Below the pieces are notes generated by a model. That model saw only the letters and a list, made by a program, of their open reading frames with translations, was not told where the DNA came from and ran no database searches. Source: Fischerella sp. CENA71 (GTDB taxonomy: Bacteria; Cyanobacteriota; Cyanobacteriia; Cyanobacteriales; Nostocaceae). Taken from it: a stretch of DNA of 64,000 nt. This document shows, in pieces, positions 1 through 9,558 of this stretch. The stretch lies in NCBI GenBank assembly GCA_024239075.1, contig JANBVI010000064.1:558001-622000 (forward strand). The letters are read 5' to 3'. The stretch's first letter is position 1, and each line of letters opens with the position of its first letter. Position numbers and translations under genes: made by a program.

Positions 1-477
<477 letters not shown>

Positions 478-483
478 TTAAGG

Positions 484-575
484 GAAAGAGTCATCAGTCA
501 ATAGTCAATAGTCGATGGTCAATGGTCAATAGTTTTTCACAAATGACAATGGACAAATGACAATGAGCAATAATT
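484..575. repeat. Short degenerate heptamer repeats (GTCAATR / GACAAAT family)
   Basis: Tandem degenerate units such as GTCAATA, GTCGATG and GTCAATG, followed by ACAATGG/ACAAATG units. This is the short tandemly repeated repetitive sequence type common between genes of filamentous cyanobacteria. The same family recurs at 4580-4620, 31670-31695 and 36830-36945. No gene is visible here. Confidence 0.7.
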
Positions 576-587
576 ACTCTTTACTCT

Positions 588-735
588 CAGGACTTACGCA
601 AAAATCGCCAAAAAGCTTTACTTGTTGAACCGCCCTTCGGGTTCAGCAGTTCCTCATCGGGGAAACCCCTAAGATTGGACTGCTTCACCAAGACGCCAAG
701 GGCGCCAAGGATTCGTAGAGTGTGCGTAAGTCCTA
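588..735. mobile_element. MITE-like element with AGGACTTACGCA terminal inverted repeats
   Basis: A 12-bp perfect inverted repeat (AGGACTTACGCA at 589-600, TGCGTAAGTCCT at 723-734) bounds about 146 bp with no ORF. The 5-bp direct repeat ACTCT lies one base outside each end (583-587 and 736-740), consistent with a target-site duplication. The interior carries a small GAACCGCCCTTCGGGTTC hairpin. Small size, terminal repeats and absence of a transposase suggest a MITE mobilised in trans. Its right end forms the folD stop codon. A possible degenerate relative with AGGACTT arms lies at 30875-30917. Confidence 0.65.
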
Positions 736-1611
736 ACTCTTTAAGCGTTCGCTATAGCTATCCACCGTATTTTGCAATAACATGGCGACAGTCATAGGGC
801 CAACACCGCCAGGAACTGGGGTGAGGAACTCTACCACATTTGCAACTGATTCAAAGTGGACATCGCCGACTAGGCGACTATTACCACTGGGATCGGTGAT
901 ACGATTTATCCCCACATCTACCACAACCGCGCCTGGTTTAACCATCTGGGCCGTAATTAGTTCTGGACGGCCAACAGCTGCTATTAAAATATCAGCGTTT
1001 TTAGTTATGGCTGCGAGATCCTGCGATCGCGAATGGGCAATTGTCACCGTCGCATCAGCCTCTAAGAGCATCAATGCCAATGGTTTACCCACCAGAATAC
1101 TACGCCCTACGACTACTGCTTGTTTAGAGCGCAAGGAAATTTCATATTCCTGCAATAGGCGCATAACTCCAGCTGGAGTACAACTGCGTAAACCGGGTTC
1201 ACCCCGCAATAGCTTTCCCATATTTACTGGGTGCAATCCATCAGCATCTTTACTGGGATCTATTTGGTGTAATAGGGAAATAGCATCTAGATGACTCGGT
1301 AGGGGCAGCTGTACGAGAATACCATCCACTCGTTCATCTTGATTCAGGTTGTGAATCACTTCTTCAAGTTCAGCTTGAGTGGTTTGTGTGGGAAAATGCT
1401 TTCCAAAAGAGGCCAGGCCAATTTTCGCACAGGCTTTTTCTTTACCGCGCACATAAGCAGCTGAGGCTGGGTTATCGCCTACCATTAGCACTGCTAAACC
1501 GGGCGGTCGTCCCATTTGGGGTTGTAATCTGGTAATAGTAGCAGCTAATTCTTGTTGAATTTTTGTCGCTAGGGCTTTACCATCAAGCAGTTTTGCAGTG
1601 TTTGTTTCCAT
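733..1611 (-). CDS. folD: Bifunctional methylenetetrahydrofolate dehydrogenase / cyclohydrolase FolD
   Basis: Cytosolic enzyme interconverting 5,10-methylene-THF and 10-formyl-THF with NADP, supplying one-carbon units for purines and formyl-Met. The catalytic Lys region (YVRGKEKAC), the QLPLPSHLD substrate loop, the GRSxxVGKP nucleotide-binding motif and the C-terminal PGGVGPMT motif are all visible; length (about 292 aa) is normal. ATG 1611 (METNTAKLL) is preferred over an upstream TTG that lies in a heptamer repeat. The last sense codon is Ser (AGT) and the TAG stop is completed by the end of the MITE-like element, so the original C-terminus was probably slightly different. crtE follows downstream. 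Confidence 0.95.
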   Translation of the reverse strand: METNTAKLLDGKALATKIQQELAATITRLQPQMGRPPGLAVLMVGDNPASAAYVRGKEKACAKIGLASFGKHFPTQTTQAELEEVIHNLNQDERVDGILVQLPLPSHLDAISLLHQIDPSKDADGLHPVNMGKLLRGEPGLRSCTPAGVMRLLQEYEISLRSKQAVVVGRSILVGKPLALMLLEADATVTIAHSRSQDLAAITKNADILIAAVGRPELITAQMVKPGAVVVDVGINRITDPSGNSRLVGDVHFESVANVVEFLTPVPGGVGPMTVAMLLQNTVDSYSERLKS

Positions 1612-1665
1612 TACCAATTACCCATTACCAATTACCCATTACCAAATTACCCATTAACCATTTTC
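1612..1665. repeat. ATTACCA/ATTACCC heptamer tandem repeat
   Basis: Seven or so tandem degenerate units of ATTACC(A/C) directly abut the folD start codon, so they occupy the ribosome-binding and leader region of folD on the minus strand. Beyond it, up to the next gene at about 1760, nothing further is recognisable. Confidence 0.65.
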
Positions 1666-1762
1666 TCAGATTGCTTGCTTGAATTGAGAGTGTATTTTTG
1701 GCAGTAAGAGCATAGACTAAGTGGGAACTGATTGATTGTAAATAGCGACGAACCAACCATTG

Positions 1763-2308
1763 ATGCCAAAATTCTCTCCCAGGGTATCTTTTATGCTACA
1801 GGCACAAGAATTTTACACCAATTTGAAAAAAGAATGTGACAGATGGATTGACAGAACTCATATCTACAAGGCGATTCCCAATCCAAAATCTATAGACGCT
1901 TCTGCGGCTTCCCACAGGGTAATCCAAAATCCAAAATCGTATTACCTTCCTTTCACCGTTTTCCATTTGGGATTGACTTATTTTCTCATGGCAGGATTAA
2001 TAAGTTGTGGTAATTTTACTTTCTCTGGTATCAATGCGATCGGTGCAAATGTGACTCCGATTCGAGAACTGCGATCGCAACCAGATAGTAATACAACAGT
2101 ATACATCCAAGGCAAGGTGGAAAAAATTGCTCCCCTGTTAAAAAAACAAGCCTATCTAGTAAAGGACGAGACTGGTAAAATTTGGGCTATCACCAATCAA
2201 ACAAATTTGCAAGTCGGAGATCAAGTAGTAATTAAAGGTCAAATTCGCTACCGTAGTATTTCCATTGCAGGCAAAGAATATGGGGAAGTGTATATAGAAG
2301 AAAGGTAA
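1763..2308 (+). CDS. OB-fold-like small protein, possible lipoprotein; start uncertain
   Basis: Not assignable to a named gene. The C-terminal 100 residues (VTPIRELRSQPDSNTTVYIQ through GEVYIEER) have the beta-strand pattern of a nucleic-acid-type OB fold: a VYIQGKVEKIAP strand, a LVKDETGKIWA hairpin and a final QVVIKGQIRYR strand. Before it is a hydrophobic stretch ending in LISC-G, which fits a lipobox, so the mature protein may be a membrane-anchored lipoprotein. The first 60 or so codons overlap intergenic-type repeat sequence (AATCCAAAATC units around 1878-1940), so the true start may be a TTG near 1966 or another internal codon. ATG 1763 is only the longest ATG choice. Confidence 0.5.
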   Translation: MPKFSPRVSFMLQAQEFYTNLKKECDRWIDRTHIYKAIPNPKSIDASAASHRVIQNPKSYYLPFTVFHLGLTYFLMAGLISCGNFTFSGINAIGANVTPIRELRSQPDSNTTVYIQGKVEKIAPLLKKQAYLVKDETGKIWAITNQTNLQVGDQVVIKGQIRYRSISIAGKEYGEVYIEER

Positions 2309-2343
2309 TAATAGTAACGTCATACTGTCCCGATCAAAAATTT

Positions 2344-2787
2344 ATGAGTCAGCAACAGGTGCATGTAGCGATCGCTATTCTCTACCAAAAAGACAAATTT
2401 CTGATGCAACTGCGCGATAATATCCCCAATATTTTCTACCCTGGTTATTGGGGACTATTCGGTGGACACATTGAGCCTGGAGAAACCCCAAATATAGCTG
2501 TAAAACGAGAAGTTTTAGAGGAAATTGGCTATAATCTACCACCAATGGTGTCTGAGTTTGGCTGCTATGCTGATGATTCTGTGGTGCGTCACGTCTTTCA
2601 AGCACCGTTGTTGGTGGAATTAAACCAACTTGTTCTCAACGAAGGTTGGGATATGGGTCTAGTAACACCAGAAGACATTCACCAAGGACAATGTTATTCC
2701 ACAATTGCAGGGGAAATCCGGCCTCTTGGGCCAGTGCATCAGCGAATTTTGTTAGATTTTATGGGAAATAGAATAGTTAGTGGTTAG
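2344..2787 (+). CDS. Nudix hydrolase
   Basis: 147-aa Nudix-fold pyrophosphohydrolase. The Nudix box is complete: G41-x5-E47-x7-R55-E56-V-L-E59-E60-I-G62, giving the Mg-binding glutamates. The family hydrolyses nucleoside diphosphates linked to another moiety (dNTPs, ADP-ribose, NADH, mRNA caps). The sequence gives no substrate, although the MQLRDNIPNIFYPGYWGLFGG context resembles MutT/NADH-type members. It starts 35 bp after the OB-fold-like gene and its TAG stop lies 8 bp before the next ATG, so the two are probably cotranscribed. Confidence 0.85.
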   Translation: MSQQQVHVAIAILYQKDKFLMQLRDNIPNIFYPGYWGLFGGHIEPGETPNIAVKREVLEEIGYNLPPMVSEFGCYADDSVVRHVFQAPLLVELNQLVLNEGWDMGLVTPEDIHQGQCYSTIAGEIRPLGPVHQRILLDFMGNRIVSG

Positions 2788-2795
2788 TGGTTAAT

Positions 2796-3890
2796 ATGCA
2801 ATCTGTAAATCAGCTACCCAGATGGTTAACTTTAGCATTAGCATTTCCTTTGATCATCTTAAATGGTTGGGTATTGCTTCAGGTAATTAATTATTTTCAA
2901 CCTTTAGTAAGCATTGTTGTTGCGGCTATTTTATTAGCTTTTATTCTGGATTATCCGATTCGATTTGTGCAAGAGCGAGGGGTGAAACGTAATCTTGCCA
3001 TCTCAGGAGTACTTCTTTTGGCTGTACTAACATTGGTAGGTTTAGGTATTACTTTAGTACCGCTCATCATTCAACAACTTAACGAATTAGCTAACATTTT
3101 GCCCACATGGATAGATTCTGGTAGCCAACAACTACAAGCTTTGCAAAATTGGGCAACAACTGAACAATTACCAGTGCATTTAAGTGGACTAATACCCCAA
3201 ATTTTCGATAGAATTTCCAACCAAATTCAAAATTTCACAGGGAGAATATTAGGCTTTGCTTTAGATACCATTGGTAGCTTAGTCAATGTTTTATTAACAG
3301 TAGTACTGACTTTTTACTTAGTTTTAAATGGTGAACGTCTTTGGGATGGCATATTTTTGTGGTTTCCATCTCATATTGGCTTACAAGTGCGTCAGTCATT
3401 ACGAGAAGACTTTCAAAATTATTTTATTGGACAAGTAACATTAGCTACTATCTTAGGCTCAGGAATTACCCTAGCTTTTTTAGCTTTACGAGTTCCCTTG
3501 AGTCTACTTTTTGGATTAGTAATTGGTTTTTTTGCTTTGTTTCCTTTTGGCACAGGAATAGGTATTACTATAGTAAGTTCTTTAGTAGCATTAAGTAATT
3601 TTTGGTTAGGAGTAGAAGCTTTAACTGTAGCAGTAGCGATTGACCAATTTAACTACAATTTTGTTGCTCCTCGCATTCTGAGTAATTTAACTGGTTTAAA
3701 TCCAGTTTGGGTAGTCATCTCTTTATTAATAGGGGCAAAATTAGGGGGATTATTAGGACTTTTAGTTGCGATTCCTTTAGGAAGTTTTATCAAAAGTGTT
3801 GGTGATAATTGGCGTGAGGGAAAATTCAGTCCAGCAACTGACGAGGATGTTAAATTTAATTCCGAAATTCAGACACCCAAAAATCTTTGA
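2796..3890 (+). CDS. AI-2E family transporter (PerM/YhhT type)
   Basis: Polytopic inner-membrane protein of about 364 aa. Two hydrophobic helices near the N-terminus, a central amphipathic stretch (about residues 90-150) and five or six further membrane helices match the AI-2E exporter/PerM architecture. The LTVVLTFYLVLNGERLW segment and the final LGGLLGLLVAIPLGSFIK are characteristic. Family members export varied small molecules or act as Na/H antiporters, and the substrate here is unknown. ATG 2796 is chosen over a GTG at 2787 that overlaps the Nudix stop. Its 3' end overlaps convergent urtE by 22 bp. Confidence 0.85.
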   Translation: MQSVNQLPRWLTLALAFPLIILNGWVLLQVINYFQPLVSIVVAAILLAFILDYPIRFVQERGVKRNLAISGVLLLAVLTLVGLGITLVPLIIQQLNELANILPTWIDSGSQQLQALQNWATTEQLPVHLSGLIPQIFDRISNQIQNFTGRILGFALDTIGSLVNVLLTVVLTFYLVLNGERLWDGIFLWFPSHIGLQVRQSLREDFQNYFIGQVTLATILGSGITLAFLALRVPLSLLFGLVIGFFALFPFGTGIGITIVSSLVALSNFWLGVEALTVAVAIDQFNYNFVAPRILSNLTGLNPVWVVISLLIGAKLGGLLGLLVAIPLGSFIKSVGDNWREGKFSPATDEDVKFNSEIQTPKNL

Positions 3891-4585
3891 ATTACTTCTT
3901 GACTGAGTTCATCAGTAGAACCAGAAGCGACAATCCCGCCTTTTTGCATAGCGTAATAATAATCAGCTTGTCGGACAAAATGTAGGTGTTGTTCTACTAA
4001 TAAAACAGAAATACCAGTAGTAGCAACAATACGGCGGACTGCGGCTTCAATTTCTAAAATAATCGAAGGTTGAATTCCTTCTGTGGGTTCGTCTAGTAAA
4101 AGTAATTGGGGTTGTCCCATTAAAGCACGAGCGATCGCCAATTGTTGTTGTTGTCCACCACTTAAATCACCACCCATACGCGCCAGCATAGTTTTCAAAA
4201 CTGGAAATAGTGTCAAAATCTCTTCTGGAATTTCTTGATTTTTTGTTTGCTTTCTTCTCGCTTCTAAACCCAATAAAAGATTTTCCTTCACCGTTAAACG
4301 TGGGATGATTTCCCGTCCTTGAGGTACATAACCAATACCCATTTTTGCCCTTTGATCAGGAGATTTAGAATTAATAATAGTCTCAGTCAAAGTTATTGTA
4401 CCGCCACGGGGTTTGAGTAACCCCATAATTGTTTTGAGGAGAGTTGTTTTCCCCACACCATTACGTCCGATGAGACAAACCATTTGTCCATCTGGTACAC
4501 TCAAATCTACATTCCGAAGAATGTGACTTTCGCCGTAGTAAACATCGAGATTAGATATTTGCAACATTATTTGGTCATTTGTCAT
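3869..4585 (-). CDS. urtE: Urea ABC transporter ATP-binding subunit UrtE
   Basis: 238-aa ATPase of the branched-chain-amino-acid/urea ABC class (LivF-like). Walker A is IGRNGVGKTT, the signature is LSGGQQQQLAIARAL, Walker B is LLLLDEPTEGIQPS and the switch His is in VEQHLHF. It is the last gene of the A-B-C-D-E order on the minus strand, which identifies it as UrtE rather than LivF. Its final 22 bp overlap the end of the AI-2E transporter gene on the other strand. A 101-bp repeat-rich gap separates it from urtD, so it may be expressed less strongly. Confidence 0.9.
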   Translation of the reverse strand: MTNDQIMLQISNLDVYYGESHILRNVDLSVPDGQMVCLIGRNGVGKTTLLKTIMGLLKPRGGTITLTETIINSKSPDQRAKMGIGYVPQGREIIPRLTVKENLLLGLEARRKQTKNQEIPEEILTLFPVLKTMLARMGGDLSGGQQQQLAIARALMGQPQLLLLDEPTEGIQPSIILEIEAAVRRIVATTGISVLLVEQHLHFVRQADYYYAMQKGGIVASGSTDELSQEVIQRFLGV

Positions 4586-4686
4586 TTGTCATTGGTCGAT
4601 TGTTAGTGATTAGTTGTTAGCATTTACTCCTTGTCCTCCTTGTCTCCTTTGTCCCTTTTGTTCATATATCAAATAGAAATGCTATA
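4586..4686. repeat. Degenerate heptamer repeats between urtD and urtE
   Basis: Units of CATTTGT/CATTGGT (4563-4595) and GTTAGTGATTAGTTGTTAG-like copies (4600-4620), followed by a CCTTGTCTCC run. The sequence is of the intergenic type seen at 484-575 and 36830-36945; no gene or terminator is evident. Confidence 0.55.
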
Positions 4687-5436
4687 TTAGCTATCTTGTT
4701 TTTGTCCTAAATAAACCTCAATCACGTGAGGATCATTTTGCACTTCTTCGATATTACCTTCACACAACACCGAACCTTGATGGAGAACTGTGACTTTTCT
4801 GGCTATTTGGCGCACAAATTCCATATCATGTTCAATCACTAAAATTGAATGACTCTGTGCTAAGGTCAAAAGTAATTCTCCGACATTATAAGTTTCTTCA
4901 TCAGTTAACCCAGCCACAGGTTCATCAACGAGTAATAAATCAGGAGACTGTGCTACCAACATCCCAATTTCTAAACGTTGTTTTTCGCCATGAGAAAGCA
5001 AACCTGCTAGGATATCTGCCTTATTTCTTAAACCTATAGTTTCTAATAATCCTTTGATGCTATTTTTTTCAGCTTTACTGGAACGTCCCAACAAAGTAGA
5101 AAATACATTCTTGTTGCGATTACTAGTCAGTTCCAGATTCTCACGAGGCGTTAAATTCAGGTAGATTCGAGGAGTTTGGAATTTGCGACCAATTCCTAAA
5201 CGTGCAATTTGATGTTCTTTGAGAAAACGTAAATTTTTACCTTTAAATAAAACTCGTCCTTTTGTGGGTTGGACTTTACCTGTGATGACATCGAGAAAAG
5301 TTGTTTTACCAGCACCATTCGGACCAATTACTACTCGCAATTCCCCTACATCCATGCTAAAGTTCAACTGATTTAATGCCTGAAATCCATCAAAAGTCAC
5401 AGTGAGGTTTTCAGTTTCTAATATTTTGGCGTTCAT
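4687..5436 (-). CDS. urtD: Urea ABC transporter ATP-binding subunit UrtD
   Basis: 249-aa LivG-like ATPase. Walker A is IGPNGAGKTTFLDVITGKV, the LSHGEKQRLEIGMLV signature carries the His substitution usual in UrtD/LivG, Walker B is LLLVDEPVAGLTDEE and the D-loop/His switch is IEHDMEFVR. It begins within the end of urtC (26-bp overlap), so translation is probably coupled. With UrtE it forms the ATPase pair that powers high-affinity urea uptake. Confidence 0.92.
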   Translation of the reverse strand: MNAKILETENLTVTFDGFQALNQLNFSMDVGELRVVIGPNGAGKTTFLDVITGKVQPTKGRVLFKGKNLRFLKEHQIARLGIGRKFQTPRIYLNLTPRENLELTSNRNKNVFSTLLGRSSKAEKNSIKGLLETIGLRNKADILAGLLSHGEKQRLEIGMLVAQSPDLLLVDEPVAGLTDEETYNVGELLLTLAQSHSILVIEHDMEFVRQIARKVTVLHQGSVLCEGNIEEVQNDPHVIEVYLGQKQDS

Positions 5437-6532
5437 GCTGCACTTCTGGATCTTGTTCTAAACTGGGATAAGTGGCAATTTGAGAAGGACGTTGTAGAAA
5501 AGAAATTTTTTGCTCACGTAACCATCCAACTATGCCATCTGGTAAGACTGTTACGACTATTAAAAATAGTGCGCCTTGGAAAAATAGCCAAATTTCGGAA
5601 AATTGTTCACTCAGAAAAACACGAGCATAGTTAACAAGTAATGTACCTAAAATTGCTCCTACTAACGTGGCGCGTCCCCCCACCGCCACCCAAATTACCA
5701 TTTCAATTGAGAAAGCAATATCCATTGCTCTGGGTGATACTGAACCACTTTGCAGAGTGTAAAATGCTCCAGCAATTCCAGCTATTGCTCCCGAAACAGC
5801 AAAAACCAAGACTTTAAATTCTGTAGGATTGTAACCAGAAAAACGTACCCGACTTTCATCATCACGAATTGCGATGAGTAATCTACCGAAACGTCCACTT
5901 GTCAACCAGCGACAAAGAGCGTAGGTAGCAGCGAGAAACAATACCGTGAGCGTATAGAAAACAAACTGCGTTTTGGAATCGCTAACTGTAGCCCCAAATA
6001 AAGTTGTAAAATCTATTAACCCATTCGTACCATTAAAAAGTTTTTGTTGACCATTAAAGAAATTGAAAAAAACAATTGTCGCCGCTTGTGTCAAAATCGA
6101 AAAATATACACCTTTCAAGCGATTCCGAAATACTAAATATCCTAATAATCCTGCTAAGATTGCCGGAAGAACTACCACAGCAACAACCACAAAAGGAAAT
6201 GAATAAAAAGGTTGCCAAAACCAAGGTAATTCCGTCACCCCATACAATCCCATAAAATCAGGTAACTCTCCTTGGGGAACTTGCAGTTTCAGGTACATAG
6301 CGATCGCATATCCACCCAAACCAAAGAAAATCCCATGTCCCAAACTCAACAACCCCGTATAACCCCAAATTAAATCTATACCTAAAGCCACAATCGCCAG
6401 CGATAAAAATCGTCCCAGCAAATTCAGCCGAAAATTAGACAAAACAACAGGCATAATCACAATTAGGATGAGTGCGATCGCCACCACCACCCCCACCTCA
6501 ATTAAAATTAATTTTCTTCTATTCCCTTTCAT
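5411..6532 (-). CDS. urtC: Urea ABC transporter permease UrtC
   Basis: About 373-aa inner-membrane permease of the LivM class with 8-10 predicted helices and the conserved WGYTGLLSLGHGIFFGLGGY segment near residue 50. The EAA-like cytoplasmic loop is around RLLIAIRDDESRVRFSGY. ATG 6532 (MKGNRRK) is chosen; a longer frame from 6580 would add 16 residues encoded by a dispersed repeat containing TTCGCGAAGCG. The C-terminal hydrophilic tail (FLQRPSQIATYPSLEQD) runs into the urtD start. Confidence 0.9.
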   Translation of the reverse strand: MKGNRRKLILIEVGVVVAIALILIVIMPVVLSNFRLNLLGRFLSLAIVALGIDLIWGYTGLLSLGHGIFFGLGGYAIAMYLKLQVPQGELPDFMGLYGVTELPWFWQPFYSFPFVVVAVVVLPAILAGLLGYLVFRNRLKGVYFSILTQAATIVFFNFFNGQQKLFNGTNGLIDFTTLFGATVSDSKTQFVFYTLTVLFLAATYALCRWLTSGRFGRLLIAIRDDESRVRFSGYNPTEFKVLVFAVSGAIAGIAGAFYTLQSGSVSPRAMDIAFSIEMVIWVAVGGRATLVGAILGTLLVNYARVFLSEQFSEIWLFFQGALFLIVVTVLPDGIVGWLREQKISFLQRPSQIATYPSLEQDPEVQHERQNIRN

Positions 6533-6595
6533 GTTCTCCCAATCCCCGTTCGCGAAGCGTCTCCTCTGGAGAATCCCCAATCCCCGATCCCTAAT

Positions 6596-7756
6596 TTAAA
6601 CATCAACAGTACGGCCCTTCTGTGGAAAAATACCAGCAGGCTTCCACTGTAAAAATGCAATAATCAACGCAAACACCATCACCCTCGCCATACTCGTCGT
6701 TGCAAAAAACGTAAACAAATCTGCTAAAGGCTGAACAGGAGTCAACAACAAAGCCAGAGTTCCAGAACCAATCAAAAAATTCACCGTTCCAATTGCCAAC
6801 GCAGCCACAATACTACCAATCAGGTTGCCTACACCACCAACAACCACAACCATAAAAGTATCGATAATGTAATTTTGCCCTGTATTAGGCCCTACAGAAC
6901 CGAGTAAACTAATCGCACATCCAGCCACACCAGCCAATCCCGAACCCAGTGCAAAAGTCATCGCATCAACTTTTTGTGTCGGGATACCCAAACAAGCACT
7001 CATACTGCGATTTTGTGTAACAGCGCGAATTCTTAATCCCCAATTTGAACGTTGCAAAAATAGGTAAATCGCCACCACACAAATAACAGTCAAAGCAATA
7101 ATAAATAACCTCGCAAAAGGTAATTGCACACCACCTAGAGACATACCCCCTCGTAACCAACTGGGTGCAGTCACATCTACATTTTGAGCGCCAAACCAAG
7201 GTTGAGTCACTGCTAATTTATAAGTAGCACTTAAAAAATTGCTGACAGCGATTGTCACCCCTAGAGAAAGTAATAAGATTACTGTCACAATCCAATTACG
7301 AACCCGTCCTAAATTTGTGCGGGAATTCAAAACCCATAAACCACCAAAAAATAATAAACAAAATAGTGCGATCGCAATTATCAACACCCAATTCACACTG
7401 CGAACAAACTGCTGCAAAATTAAGCTCACGCCCCAAGTTGCCAGCAAAGTTTCTAGAGGACGTTTATAGAGATAACGCACCACACCTCTTTCTAAAATTA
7501 ATCCCACAATTGCTGTTAATAAAAAAGCAAAGATCAGAGCAAAAAATATATAACTCTCAAACCAAATTCCACCTAGTTGCTTACTAACATTTTGCACCAC
7601 AAATGTAGTGTATGCTCCCAACATCATCAACTCACCATGTGCCATATTAATGACACCCATTAGCCCAAATACAATGGCAAGACCTAATGCTGCAATTAAC
7701 AAAACAGCACCGATACTAATGCCATTAAATATGGCATCCAAAAATCCTGCTAACAC
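6596..7756 (-). CDS. urtB: Urea ABC transporter permease UrtB
   Basis: 386-aa LivH-like permease. The N-terminal GISIGAVLLIAALGLAIVFG helix followed by GLMGVINMAHGELMMLGAY is diagnostic of the family, and the EAA loop RIRAVTQNRSMSACLGI (about residue 240) contacts the ATPase. It pairs with UrtC in the membrane. A region of about 50 residues around 130-185 (VLIIAIALFCLLFFGGLWVL) adds helices compared with LivH, as usual for UrtB. It is separated from urtA by a 147-bp repeat hairpin. Confidence 0.92.
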   Translation of the reverse strand: MLAGFLDAIFNGISIGAVLLIAALGLAIVFGLMGVINMAHGELMMLGAYTTFVVQNVSKQLGGIWFESYIFFALIFAFLLTAIVGLILERGVVRYLYKRPLETLLATWGVSLILQQFVRSVNWVLIIAIALFCLLFFGGLWVLNSRTNLGRVRNWIVTVILLLSLGVTIAVSNFLSATYKLAVTQPWFGAQNVDVTAPSWLRGGMSLGGVQLPFARLFIIALTVICVVAIYLFLQRSNWGLRIRAVTQNRSMSACLGIPTQKVDAMTFALGSGLAGVAGCAISLLGSVGPNTGQNYIIDTFMVVVVGGVGNLIGSIVAALAIGTVNFLIGSGTLALLLTPVQPLADLFTFFATTSMARVMVFALIIAFLQWKPAGIFPQKGRTVDV

Positions 7757-7759
7757 ATT

Positions 7760-7903
7760 TCCCCCAAGAAAAATCAGTTGTCAGTTATCAGTTACCAGTT
7801 ATCAGTGAACAGTTAAATAGAAATCGGGTTTGATTGCTGTTGTCACTCAAATCAAAATCAGATAACTGATAACTGATAACTGATAACTGTTAACTGTTAA
7901 CTG
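7760..7903. repeat. Oppositely oriented CAGTTAT / ATAACTG heptamer arrays between urtA and urtB
   Basis: Units of (C)AGTTATC at 7778-7815 and the complementary GATAACTG, ATAACTGTTA units at 7859-7901 face each other across about 45 bp. Transcript from this spacer could fold into a long imperfect stem just after the urtA stop. It resembles the array at 59609-59688. A hairpin at this place could stabilise urtA mRNA or reduce read-through into urtB; that role is inferred. Confidence 0.7.
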
Positions 7904-9223
7904 TTAAACTTTGTATTTACCACCTTTATTTGGGTCTGACCAATCACAAGCAAATCCCTTGGTTTCTTTCACAAATTGATTCCAAGGAATTGGTTCAACT
8001 GGTGCGGGAGTAGCATAGACAATATTAAACAAACCATCATCTCTAACTTCACCAATCCGCACAATTTTAGATATGTGATGGTTGGCTTCCATTGTAACTT
8101 TACCTTCGGGTGCATTCAGGGTTTGACCGTAGGCTGCGGCGCGAACTTTTGCGATGTCAGTAGTCTTGGCTTTTTCTACTGCTTGTTTCCACAAATAAAC
8201 TCCAATATATGCAGCTTCCATCGGATCATTTGTGACGCGATCGCTACCATATTCTTTTTTAAATGCTTCGACAAATTTCTTGTTTTCGGGAGTATCAACT
8301 GTCATGAAATAATTCCAAGCGGCGTAGTGTCCTTTGAGATAATCAACACCGATGGCTTTGACTTCTTCTTCAGCAATACTTACGGACATGGTGGGATATT
8401 TATCTGGTGTTAAACCAGCACCTTGCAATTGTTTGAAGAATGCGACGTTGCTATCACCGTTGAGGGTATTGAAAATTACACCACCATTGGGTAAAGTTTG
8501 TTTAATTTTAGTGATAATAGGTGTAACTTCTGTGTTACCGAGTGGTAAATAATCTTCACCGACTGTTTTCCCGTTTTTTGCTTGTAATTGCGCTTTAATA
8601 ATTGTGTTTGCTGTCCGGGGAAAAACGTAGTCGGAACCAACTAAAAAGAATTCTTTGCCTTTATTTTTGAGTAGCCAATCCACAGCAGGTTCAATTTGTT
8701 GATTGGGAGCGGCGCCAGTGTAGAAAATGCTATTAGAACATTCTTGACCTTCATACTGCACTGGATACCAAAGCATATGGTTTTTGCTTTCAAATACCGG
8801 CTTAACATTCTTACGGCTAGCAGAAGTCCAGCAACCAAAAACTACAGCAACTTTATCTTGATCAATTAGTTTAGTGGCTTTTTCTCTAAAAGTATCCCAG
8901 TTGGAAGCACCATCTTCAACAATAGCTTCAATTTGCTTACCTAAGACACCGCCAGCAGCATTTATTTCTTTAATTGCTAATTTTTCGGCATCGACAACAC
9001 TTTTTTCACTGATAGACATTGTGCCGCTTAAAGAATGCAAAATCCCCACTTTGATGGTGTTTCCATTACTCGCAGCGCTGACAGGAGAAGCTGCATCAGA
9101 TGCGACTGGGGATGGATTTTCTGCGGTATTTGTAGAAGAATTGTTGGCACAAGCCTTTAAGAAAAAAGTTCCTCCCAAAGATGCTGAACCGTAGACCAAA
9201 AATTTACGCCGATTAATTCTCAT
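7904..9223 (-). CDS. urtA: Urea ABC transporter substrate-binding protein UrtA
   Basis: Periplasmic urea-binding lipoprotein of about 439 aa that delivers urea to UrtBC. ATG 9223 gives [12 protein letters not shown], a twin-arginine-like signal, followed by a hydrophobic segment and a lipobox-like FLKAC; a longer frame from 9265 would lie upstream of the predicted transcription start. The type-1 periplasmic fold ([20 protein letters not shown]) and UrtA-typical stretches such as [23 protein letters not shown] and [15 protein letters not shown] are clear. It is first in the operon. In cyanobacteria this operon is induced by nitrogen limitation through NtcA. Confidence 0.93.
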   Translation of the reverse strand: MRINRRKFLVYGSASLGGTFFLKACANNSSTNTAENPSPVASDAASPVSAASNGNTIKVGILHSLSGTMSISEKSVVDAEKLAIKEINAAGGVLGKQIEAIVEDGASNWDTFREKATKLIDQDKVAVVFGCWTSASRKNVKPVFESKNHMLWYPVQYEGQECSNSIFYTGAAPNQQIEPAVDWLLKNKGKEFFLVGSDYVFPRTANTIIKAQLQAKNGKTVGEDYLPLGNTEVTPIITKIKQTLPNGGVIFNTLNGDSNVAFFKQLQGAGLTPDKYPTMSVSIAEEEVKAIGVDYLKGHYAAWNYFMTVDTPENKKFVEAFKKEYGSDRVTNDPMEAAYIGVYLWKQAVEKAKTTDIAKVRAAAYGQTLNAPEGKVTMEANHHISKIVRIGEVRDDGLFNIVYATPAPVEPIPWNQFVKETKGFACDWSDPNKGGKYKV

Positions 9224-9267
9224 ATCTAAATTCTTTTCAAATGAATTAGCTAAAAACTTTTGCAAGC

Positions 9268-9310
9268 ATGTTAGTGTTACATTTAACTAGGAAACAGTCT
9301 ATTTTGATAC
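9268..9310 (-). promoter_or_regulatory. Putative NtcA-activated promoter of urtA
   Basis: Read on the minus strand: GTATCAAAATAGAC (9310-9297) matches the NtcA palindrome GTA-N8-TAC with one mismatch (GAC). It is followed after 23 bp by TAACAT (9273-9268), which fits the TA-N3-T -10 box. This is the class-II NtcA promoter layout. It would put transcription start near 9261, about 38 nt before the chosen ATG. The call rests on spacing and consensus only. Confidence 0.45.
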
Positions 9311-9558
9311 TGTTTGTTATCAAAGATTAATAATAAGTACTCGTGCAACGCGATCGCAGTATCTAAATGTTGTCTCTAAAAACCGATAAAATATCCAGAT
9401 GATTGGTTACTCGACTAATCTCCTCACACTCCCCACACCTCAATCCCCAATCTCTTAATGAAGAAAAAATAAATAAACCTTGAGCAATTTCTTGGTAGCC
9501 CTAATGACGCGCTATCATCGGTTATTGGCATGTTAAAAATGTGTATCCCTAAACATCC

